Virus record (IMG/VR): IMGVR_UViG_3300043449_000332
Coordinates: 1 to 51,693 of that record
Origin: a virus
Length of the DNA: 51,693 nt
Reading direction: 5' to 3' (one strand)
Positions 30,558 through 41,400 of this stretch are shown piece by piece. A program made the translations under genes and the position numbers. Under the pieces are notes generated by a model. The model was not told where the DNA came from. It saw only the letters and a list, made by a program, of their open reading frames with translations, and did no database searches. Position 1 is the first letter of the stretch; every line of letters begins with the position of its first letter.

Positions 30558-32459
30558 ATGGCAAAGACATATTACAAATACGCAGAGCGTAACGTAGACA
30601 GTCAGATAAATTGGGCAGAGGTCGGTAAGAACATTACCGACATGCTTAGTGAGGAGGCCAAGGTACGTGAGGAAAAGAAGGCGGCTTTAGATGAGTCAAC
30701 CCGGAAGTATGGAGAGATTCTTTCTAACTCCCCTATGGGAGAGCATTCGGGTCTCAACAAGAAGTCGTTGGACTTGGCTGCTGATGCACAACAGTTAAGG
30801 CTGATTCAAGACAGGCTCCTTCGCTCAGGTCAGTTGAATCTGAGGGACTATACAATCATGCGTCAGAATATGCAGGATGGAACCAAGGGGGCATTTGACG
30901 CACTCAAAGAGTTTCAAGCGGAATACAAAGACAAGATGGAGCGGGCTGCAAGTCAAGACCCAAACACACGTAGTCAGTATTTGGAGCAGTGGTATATGGC
31001 AAATGTCGAGACATTCTTTGGTGATGATAGTAAGTTCTACTTTAATCCGACCAATGGTTCACTTAGTGTAGGAAAGCAGAGGAAGAATCCTGATACAGGA
31101 GTTTATGATATGAGTGGTGACTACGATGAGGTTGCCACCATAAACGAACTCAGGAACAGGATAAAGTCAAAGTTTAATTACTTCAACTTTGAGGATGTTG
31201 CCAATAAGTATGTTGACGCATTAGGAGATGTCAGTAGGGTTATCAAGGTCCCGGGTGGATGGAAGACAATCACAGACCCTCAGGAGAGAGGCAAGATAAA
31301 GGACCCAAAAACAAAAAAGGAGGCGGACCAATTTGCTACCGCACTTGAAGCGCAATTAGAATCCTTCTTGGGTCCCGATGGTTCATACAATCCGACGTCA
31401 ATTCTAACAAATGACATCGGAACTATTGATGGACAAACGGTTAGTTTTACCATGGATGAGGAAAAGGCAAAAGCCAATCCACACCTTATCCTATTAAGAC
31501 CGAACCCATCTAATCCGGGCGGTCCCGGCATTCCCGACTTCAGTACAGACAATGGAAAGAAGCAGAAGGAGATTGCAAAGGACTATATGCGTAAGCAGAT
31601 TATTGTAAAACTTGACAGCAAGGAGTCATTCCAACAGGGGACTCCGGTGCAGCAGTGGCAGTATCAGATTGGTCAGGACAAGAAGAATATGCAAACTCTT
31701 GTAAACAACCTTGCGTATCTGCACTCGGGAACTAATACACAGGTTACTGAGGCCATGAATTACCTGAAGGGGCTTGCGGGTGTACGTGGAGTCAATAGGA
31801 CTCCAAAAGGGTTTTCTATGACATTTGAAGAGAACGGAAGGCTTATCACCAAGGATGTAAACTTCGAGGCACCCGATGGCACACCGTTGACAGCAGAGCA
31901 GTTTACTCGTTCAGCATCATCGTTGGTTATGGGTGGACAGACCGTAGACCCACAGGCTGTGGCAAACGCATCGCTGTCGGTAAAGGGTCAGCCATTCAAC
32001 TCTACATTTACATTCCAAACAAAGGCAACAGTAGATGCAGGTGCTGACCCATCGAAGGCGTATGGGGAAAGGATTACCAATAGCGTTGGTCAAGTGTTTA
32101 CACCTGAAAAGGGTGAAACAGAATGGACTGAGGAGAGCGTTGCACAACAAATAAATAACATCTATGGCCCAATCGGTGCATCGGCTGAGGTTCCGTGGGA
32201 TATGGATAATGTAATAATAATCACTGCTCCAAACGGAAAGAAAAGTAGTGAGATTGACCTCGACTCACCAAACGCAAAAGAGACAATCGCTAACTTCATA
32301 AAGGCAAATCCAAAGGGGGAGGATGCAAAAGAGCAGATGATAAACATGCTACAAGTAGTCCAAGGAAATCTGATACCTGTTCCTCAAGACAGTACACAAA
32401 ATCCACAACCTCAACCAAATCCACAACCTAAGAGCAGGGTACCTTACGAAGACAAGTAA
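30558..32459 (+). CDS. internal virion protein, 633 residues
   Basis: The N terminus (KYAERNVDSQINWAEVGKNI, MLSEEAKVREEKKAALDEST, GLNKKSLDLAADAQQLRLIQ, NLRDYTIMRQNMQDGT) is a layout I recognise from Bacteroidota podoviruses ahead of a giant polyvalent protein gene. It is helical for the first 190 residues and mixed alpha/beta afterwards, and ends in a Gln/Pro/Asn-rich tail (PQPQPNPQPKSRV). No enzyme motif is seen. It is probably packed in the head and ejected with the DNA. Function beyond that is unknown. Confidence 0.7.
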   Translation: MAKTYYKYAERNVDSQINWAEVGKNITDMLSEEAKVREEKKAALDESTRKYGEILSNSPMGEHSGLNKKSLDLAADAQQLRLIQDRLLRSGQLNLRDYTIMRQNMQDGTKGAFDALKEFQAEYKDKMERAASQDPNTRSQYLEQWYMANVETFFGDDSKFYFNPTNGSLSVGKQRKNPDTGVYDMSGDYDEVATINELRNRIKSKFNYFNFEDVANKYVDALGDVSRVIKVPGGWKTITDPQERGKIKDPKTKKEADQFATALEAQLESFLGPDGSYNPTSILTNDIGTIDGQTVSFTMDEEKAKANPHLILLRPNPSNPGGPGIPDFSTDNGKKQKEIAKDYMRKQIIVKLDSKESFQQGTPVQQWQYQIGQDKKNMQTLVNNLAYLHSGTNTQVTEAMNYLKGLAGVRGVNRTPKGFSMTFEENGRLITKDVNFEAPDGTPLTAEQFTRSASSLVMGGQTVDPQAVANASLSVKGQPFNSTFTFQTKATVDAGADPSKAYGERITNSVGQVFTPEKGETEWTEESVAQQINNIYGPIGASAEVPWDMDNVIIITAPNGKKSSEIDLDSPNAKETIANFIKANPKGEDAKEQMINMLQVVQGNLIPVPQDSTQNPQPQPNPQPKSRVPYEDK

Positions 32460-32471
32460 TACATAACATAC

Positions 32472-35400
32472 ATGGACCAACAAGTAATACAAGACCTGTA
32501 CAATAGGGCGGTATCATTAGGATATAAGAAAGGTCAGGGAGAGTTTGTAAACCTGATTCATACCGACCAAGAGGTATTTAATGATATGTATTCCTATGTT
32601 CAATCAATGGGATACAAAAAGTCTGCTGAAGACTTCGAGGTCTTGATTGGTAAAAAAAAAAGAGAGGACGTCCCCCGGGCAGAAAAAACAACCCCAAGCC
32701 CCAAGCCCGCAGGTACGGCTTCACCATCGGCGGTTGGTTCATCGGAGCAACCTACACCCCCAAGTCCTAAGCCTGTTGAGGAGTTTAAGGGATTTAGTCA
32801 AGAGCAACTTTTTGGACTTCAGAAGTCAGCAAAGGAGGCACCTGAGGTTGCACGTATAGAGTCAGAGGTTAATATACCCAAGAGAGAGAAGATATTAAAG
32901 GAGGCTGACAGGGAATTTTCTGCATTCAAGGCCGCTACTTCATCAGAGGAAGACTTTGCAAGTTCACTTGGTAAGGTGAATAAGGAACTCGTTGACTTCG
33001 ATGAGGACTATATCGCACCGCAACTGAACTACATGTTTGGCAACTATGGTTTCAAGTTTGAGCAAGCATTGCCCGGACAGGAAGCCATAGAGGTTGTGGC
33101 TCCAAATGGGAAGAAGAAAGTTATCTCGGTAGATACATTCTCTGACAAGAAGGACTTAGAGAGTTCAAATGAACTGAAGGCATTCATCGAGCAGAACAAG
33201 CCGAAGATTGTCTCGATGGCAAACCAATACAGCCAATACGAAAAGAAGTTTAATAGCGAGGAGGAGGTTGCAAAATCGTTTAAGATGATAAACGAGGAAG
33301 CAAACGCCCTTGCCCAAGAGCAGCGTAGTGTTGCTGAACGATATGCGGCGGTACAAAGGGAGATGGAGTACCTGTCTACTCCCGCAGCCAAGTCTTCCCC
33401 CGACTATGCAGAAAGGCTTGCCAAGTTTAATGCCGACTCTCAGGAAATAAACAATAGCATAAAGCAACTATCTGCTAAGGAATCTGATGTTCAAGTGAAG
33501 CAGAGGAAACTTGAGAAGTCAGTTGGCATGTACACGGAGATGAAGTCTGAACAGGGCGGAATGTTTGGTGCAATGCTTAATTCAATGTTTGGTTCAATAG
33601 GTTCTTCGGCGGCAGGTAAGACTAATCTTTTTAATGACTTAGTAACGGCAGTAATTCCACTCGAGTATCAGATGGGTGATGAGGCTTATCGAAAGTCTTT
33701 TATTGAAAAAGCCATAGCAAATGGAATAAGCGTACCTCCTACACTAAGCAAGGAGAACTTTAATTCTTGGGTTGATAAACTCGATGAGGGTACAAGGGAT
33801 AAAATAGATTCAAATATACTTGACGAGAACAGGAAGACATTAAAGAATGAAATGCTTCCTGTTGTAAGGACAGGATTAACTCAGATTATAGGGGATAAGG
33901 GAACCACAAAGGAATATATTCAGAAGAAGCAGGAAGAATATATTGCGGGTGGTCTTATTGGGCTTGCGGGTTCTGCACCTGCAATCGCACTATCTATGGG
34001 TGCAGCGCCTGTTGGTATGTCTGAGTTCTTCTTCTTGGGAATGGACGCCACAATGCAGCAGATGAATGCACCCGAGTTTAAGGATGTTTCAGAGACAGAG
34101 AAGTATGCAGTTGCTGTTCCCGTAGGTATAGTCAATGCAGTATTAGAAGAGTTTGGTTTAAGGAACGTCATCGGAAAGTCGGGTGTAGTAAACAATATCC
34201 TAACTCGTGCACTGAATAAGTCAACCAAGACTACCACTGCTAAGACATTCAAGGAGTTAGTAGAAAACGAGATAGAGAGTGATGTCACTCGTGGCGTTCT
34301 TACCATTGGTGCAGCGGGATTAGCGGAAGCCGAAACGGGCGCAGCACAGGCAGCGGCTGAGATTGGTATTCAAGAGATATATAATACAGTGAAGGAGAAG
34401 AAACTCTTTCAGACACCAAACTCGATGGGGGAGTTTGTTGATGACGTACTGAAGTCAGGTGTTCAAGAGGCTGTTGGTGGGTTTGTCATGGGTATGCCAT
34501 CCGCTATAAGCACGGCATACAACGAGAACAACTACGAGGGTGTAACAGATGCACACCTTGAAGCGTTTCGTGCATTCGCTAATGATGAGAATGTCAGGAG
34601 TGCCTTTGGTATAAAACTAAAGAACGATATCAACAGCGGAAAGATTACAGCAGAACAGGCAAGACGGGAACTCGACGGATACACGGCAGCGGCGGGACTA
34701 CTGAACTCGTTACCTGACGACCTAAGCAATCCTCAAAAGAGGAAGGCCATTGGTCTCCTTCAGGAACGAAAGAAGTTAGAGAACGAGATACAGAATAAGG
34801 ACGAGGCGCTAACTAAAAAGCAGAGGACAAGGATTGCTGAGATTAACACAGAGTTGGAGTCCATTGCAGAGGCACCCGTTGAACCCGTTGCTCCGACAGA
34901 AGCACAAACCGTTGCTCCGACAATGACACTCGAGGAGGTGCAGCCAAACGTCGGTATCGAGACTGCTGACTTTTTAAGTCGTGAGAAGGAGAGGTTGATT
35001 GCAAATATACAGGGCGACGAAGAGTTCTACAATGAGCAGAAGTCAAAGTACGAGCAGAAGAATGTAGTAAGCCGTGTCATTGATAGGCTGTTAGGCACAG
35101 CGCCGAGTTACGACTCCTACGTAGGAGAGAATAAGAAGAGGTTGCAGTTGCTTGAGTCAGACCCTGTCAAGTACCTTGAGGAGCAGTTGGCTGAAGAAAA
35201 GGAAATAGCCAAAAATAACAGGTCTATTGCTGACGAGACAGGTGACGCTGAAGATATTTCACTTGCAAACTATATTGAGAATATCCGTGTGCCACAAGCA
35301 CAGGAAAGACTTGATAACTTAAAAACACAAATCAATGCCATTCAAAAGCCAAGCACAGAGGAAGGCGTGTTACGCCGCCAAGAACCCGAAATGGGATTGC

Positions 35401-38400
35401 GCCAAGTGGGAGAAGGAGACCAAGGGCAAGAAGTTGCCCAAGCGGCTGTCCCCACGCAAGAAGGGGTAGTGTCTTCGAGGACACTCGAGGAGGAGGTGTC
35501 CATGCTCGAGGATATGCTATCTGAAGAGGAGCAGGTTGATGTGGTCAACGAGTTCGGCGAACCCGTCGATACGGTTGACGATGCCAAGGCTGCGCTATCA
35601 CGTGGAGACTTTGTCTATGTCATTGATGAGATGACCGAGACGCCTACGTTGGTATCTGACGTGACCATGCTCGACAACTACACGCCCGAGAACATTGCTG
35701 TGGTGAGCAGGACGAACATGCCCGGAGCACAGGAGCAGGTACAACCAACAGGAGCACCGCAGTTACTTGGTGTCGAGGTTGGCCCGGGTTCATTGGTCGT
35801 GTCCGACACACAGGCGATGGCTGACCTGCGTAGCCGAACCACGGATGCACGTAAGTCTTCCGTACTGAACATGGCGGAGAAGGCAATCAGAACTCTGAAG
35901 TCTATCTTCCCTGACATGGACATCGTGCTTCACGAGAACAGCGAGTCATACCGCTCTGCGTTAGGGAAACTCGGAATTGATGGACGTGGCTCAAGGGGTA
36001 CTTTTAATTATGGGGTAGGCACCGACGGTAAGATTCTCGGGGGCCGTGTTGACATTGACCTTAGTTCAGCGGATGCTGTAACGGTAGCCCACGAGGTGGC
36101 ACACGCTGTTATGCTGAAGGTGTTCGGTGAGAATCCTGCGTTGTTTAAGGACTTCAGGAACAGGGTTAGCAAGGTTCTCAGCGAAAGTACAGTTGCAGAA
36201 TTGAATGACTTCGCATCGCAGTACGGAGACACTAACTCTCACGAGGAGTTCTTGGTGCAGTTGGCGGGCCTGATGTCAGAGCAGGGAAGCAAGATACCTT
36301 CTACCATCGTTCAGAAGATTGCCGCAATAATCAACGATGTAGTATCCAAGATTACAAACGGTGCAGTGATTCCGTTTGAAGGAGCGGTGAAAACTCAGGA
36401 GGTAGTTGACTTCCTGAATACCATGTCGAGTGCAATAGCAGCGGGTGAAGCGATTGATGTAGATGCAAAGAGTATAAATGCTATTAAGGAAGGAGTATCG
36501 TCAAACATTGGTTCGCCTACTATAATATCAAGACCTCAGAAGTATGGCTCTGAGTTAAAGTTTCCAAAAACACCATTGCCGCTTTCTTTTGTAACAGAGT
36601 CAGATAAGATTGATATAAATGCTCTGATTGATGATATAATAAAGAAGAATCAAACCGTTTGGTTTTGGATGGCAGACCAATTAGGTAGAGGTGAATACTA
36701 TGATAATGTTGTTAATGGCGTTCACTACTTAGATGCAGGTCCGAGTTTTGCATTAGACCCACAAAACAGAGAAAAGAAGATACTTTGGGCAAGTGGGTTA
36801 GCCGAAAAGACCTTGAATAATCAGATTGAAAAGGCTGATTATATTTTCTTTATTAGCGGTTCTCCTGAAAGAGCAAAGTTGTTTAACAAGAGTGTACTAA
36901 ATCTTGTAGCGAAAAGAATAGAGAAGAAGTCTTCATTCAAAAAGTTTAAGAATGCAATAAACTCTTTTGGTGTAGAAACAGAGGATTTGAAAACAATAAA
37001 AGAAGCATTATCTGATGCTCAATCATTTGATGATATAGTCAATACTACCAAAAGAAAGCCATTTCTTATAGCATTAGACAATATCAGTAGATTAAAAACA
37101 GAAAAGAAAGGTTCATTAAAGGAGTTGTTATCATCGTTTAATGCCCTTATAGACCTTAATGAATTACGTGATGGGTTTTACCGTGAAAATGGCTTCGACC
37201 AAAATGACATTATGCTTGTTGGAAAACCAACAGGTCTTGGAGGAAGAGCGCCACACTCAACATACGAAACGGCTATTTTAGGTGAAGTTGTTGGTGTTCC
37301 TGACAGGAAGGTAGACTCATGGCAAATAATGCCGCAAGAAATAAAAGACAAGTACAAGTCTCTGCAAGGAAGAGAGGGAAAAACAAAATCACAACAGGCT
37401 AAAATAATAGCAGCAGAGATAGGTGTTGTAAGAACTCTTGGAGCAAATAAACTTGTAGAACAGTTCGAGAAAGCAAGCGATAAGAATAAGCCGAAGATAA
37501 AGTCAAAGGCTCAGGTTGCTGTACACAAGGACACGGGATTCGTGCCCGTCGGCTTTTGGGTCGAGCAACTGAGGGACAAGACCAAGTACCTTGACGATGT
37601 CGTCAAACATATCCTCGACGCAAGGGAACAACTAAAGAAGGGGAATGTCAACGAAAGGAAGGTTGTCAAGGCTTACTTGATAACAATAGCATCGAAGGTT
37701 GCACAAGGGTCAACATACGATGCCTTTGTTAAAAAGTCAGGAGACATAAGCAAGGTATTTGTTGAGAAGGTTGGAGGTAAGGATTGGGTTAGGCCCGAGG
37801 GTGCAGCCGCCGCATACCTTATTACACCCGATGGTGAGAAGTTGACTGATGATATTGTTAGTGGAAAGGCAACATACGAGCAGATAAAGAAATTGTTCTT
37901 ATATGTAGGACAAGGATTGTATGACTCGAAGACGGAAGACGTTGTAAAAACCATAAACAGTGGAGGTATAAAGAAGATGACCGACCTGTTTAATACTAAC
38001 AAGGGGTCAGACTTTAATGAACTGTATGACGGTGCAAGAAAAAACCTGAGCGGTGTTGCGGGAGGAAAGACCGGGTTCTTCAACCAATACTTTGGTGTTT
38101 CTGCTCGTGGCGTTGTCGATGCACGGCAACTCAACGCATGGGTTGCAGGTCAAATGACATTGACCGAAGAGCAAAAGAAGAGGATAAAGAAGGTAGCGGC
38201 GAGTGAAAAACTTAGCAACCAACTCTTAGGGTTCATTGAGCAGGTCGGCATCGAGTTGGGATACCCGAAGGACTTGGCCGGATACATCGCACACCACGCC
38301 ATTTGGGATTCAATCAAGGGTGATATTACCAAGCACGAAGGCGAATATACGGTAGTATCCAAGGCGCAGAAGGTAAGTGACAATGTTAAAAACGCTTTGT

Positions 38401-41400
38401 CTGAGATTGAATCAGGAAAAGGTGGGCAAGCATTACAAAATGCTGTATCTGATTTAGGTCTTGCACTGCATTCCACTAAAGATGGGAAATGGGATAAGGT
38501 AGATGAAAGCAAAATAGCAGGAGGAAACAGGGCTGTATATGGTTGGGGTGTTTACTTTACACCCGATAGATACAAGTATGAAGAGTTTGGTGGAAGGGAT
38601 ATAAATAAACTTGTTGGTATTAGAACATCTGACTTTAATTTCATTGATACAGATAAGAAACTAAGCGATAATCTTGTGTCTCAAATTGAAGAGGCTTCTA
38701 AGAATAAAGACCTGAGTGAAAGACATAGGTTTATAGCAGATTCAATACTGAGATTAAATAAGAAGTACAGTGGAAGCACTTTAGACAATCTGATGAAATA
38801 CTTTTTATCAGATGTAAACCCATCTTTTGAAAAAGAAACATCATTATTTTTTAAGAAGATAGGGTACGATGGCTTCAAGAACGCTAATCAGTATGTGCTG
38901 TTTAATTTCGATAAAGGAAAGATTTATAGTGACATAAAATCACTGATACAGGAATCGTATAAGGTAGTGTCCAAGGCGCAGGTCAAGGATGAGGGTGCAG
39001 GAAAGGAAAAATATAAGGTCGCCATCGTATTCAAGAGTAGGTTTGGTGGTCGTAAGGCCAAGCCATACGAGTTCAATGACAAGCGACACTTTGAAAATTG
39101 GCTCAAGAAGTATGGAGACAAGTATGACATCAGTGACATCTACGAGTTGAACTCGAAGGCGCAGTTGTCAAGACTCCGTGGCGTAGAGCGCATCGTTGAA
39201 CTCGGTCGTGCAAGTGGGTTCTCTGATGATGCCATCACAACAGTTCTTCAAAAGAAGGGATACTCTCAGGCTGACATTGACGAGGCGTTGAAGACCAAGA
39301 AGGCGGCATCAAAGGTTGTCGTCGAAGAGACGTTTGCCGATGGATATGGCCGGATGATGGGCGAGGTTGATGGTATCATTGAGAAGGGTCTCAATCGTGG
39401 CTCAACTCAGGAGCAGATACTCGACAACGTCATCAACTACATCCAAGGCTCGAAGGTTTACGAGAACGCTACTGACGTGCAGCGTGAGCAACTCATCCGT
39501 GATGCACGTGCTGCGTTTGGAAAGAAGGAGAAGGCCGCACCAAAGGTTGAGCGAATACTCGGAACACTCAAGGACGTGAAGAAGGTCACCATGTCCGAGT
39601 ACGCACTGCTCAAGAAGCAGATAAAGGACTACGCCAAGGGAGCAAAGGAGGCAACAACCGCATGGAAGCGGGCATCTCAGGGTATCACAGCAGACCTGCG
39701 TGAGTTGGTGAAGGCGGGCAAGATTACTACAAAGCAAGCGGTCGCAGTACTTCGCAGGTTCAGCAATGTAAACATGTTCGACCCGAACTCAATCGAGTCG
39801 TTCGTGAACTACATGACCAAGGTGTTCGAGAACGCTGACTATGCGGAGCGCATATCAAACCTTCGCAAGAAGTTGAAGTTGGCTAAGGACAGCGCAAGCA
39901 GGAAGATTGGTATTGCTGAGAGCCTATACCCGATGCTATCGAGGATGCTGTCAATAGACCCATCCATGATACCCGACTCGGTACTCAACGACTATGCAAG
40001 TGTGGTCGAGATGCTTGGTAAGCGTGATGCCGTCATAAGACTGAATGAGATTGGTGACGTTACCAATACTGTACGTGGCGTGCTTGAGGCTGTTGACGAG
40101 GAACTGTCAACATTGGAGACGCTGATGGGAGTATTCGAGCAGTATCCCGACAAGGTGTTTGATAATAACGGCGACATTCAGTTCGCAGAGACCATTGATT
40201 CAATGGTCGAGGATGGAACTATAACGGATGCCGATGCCAAGATTCTTAGGAAGTACAAGGGCAAGGTGATGCCGAGGGCGCAACGTGCCAAGAAGACTGA
40301 ACAAGAACTTGCCGATGAAAAGGATGAGATGCTCAAGGCACTTGGTGAAGTAGACATTGACCCAAACAAACTCGCCACACAGGATGAGAGGAACTTGGCT
40401 CGTGAACTTCAGAAACTGAAGGACTCTGATGCTGTAAATGAACTGAGCAATTCGGAACTCGAGAAACTACTGTTGGTCATTGACAACATAAACAACGGGT
40501 ATCTTCCTCACTACGCTCAGTTGATGAAGGAGAGGATGAACTCAATCAACGACTCAAAGCCGTTGGAGAACTCGGTTAAGAAGGCCAAGCCACTCCCTAT
40601 ATCTTCACTGTATTCGAGGCTGAAGTCCATCCTTATGAAGAACTCGAACGCAATCGAGGTGATGGTTCAGCGTACACCGCTGTTCTACATCGACCAAGTG
40701 TTCGGAGACTTCAAGACAAAGGACATCTTTAATTCCGTACTCAAGAGAATCTCTCAGGCAATGAGTGCATTCAATACGGCAATCCAAAGGGTGGAGGATA
40801 AACTGAACAACGCACTCGATGAGGTTGCGAAGTCTCACGGCAACGACCCGAACAAGACGAGGATGTCGTCATACAAGATGATGGCCTACATGTTGCAACT
40901 CGAGTTTCAATCGAACCCCGATAGCAAGCAGGTAAATCCATCAGCAGACTTCATCAAGGCTACTATCAAGCACATTCGTGATGGTAAGACAAACTTGAGT
41001 GAGATGGATGCCGACATGCTTCAGGAGATACTTGATAAGTTCAGTGACTCTGAAGGTAACATTGATGCGGACAAGTTATTTAAGTCGTTCAATGGCGCAG
41101 AAAAGAATGCACTCGATACCATAAAGGGTATCAATGTGGACATGAGGGACAAGGCGGTGTTCACGTCACATATAATCCGTGGCGATAAGATGAACCCGCT
41201 GAACAACTATGTTCACCATAACGTGCTCCACGATAATATGCCGAGCGAGAGCATCTCGGGTATCACGTCCGCTGAGGAGTTCAATAATATGATGCAGCCA
41301 TCGACCCGTGGTAAGTCACTTATCTCAAGGACGAAGGGTGTGAAGCCATTGGACTTTAACATCTTCTCAGCCACTCAGCGTGGTGCAAACTACGTGCTGA

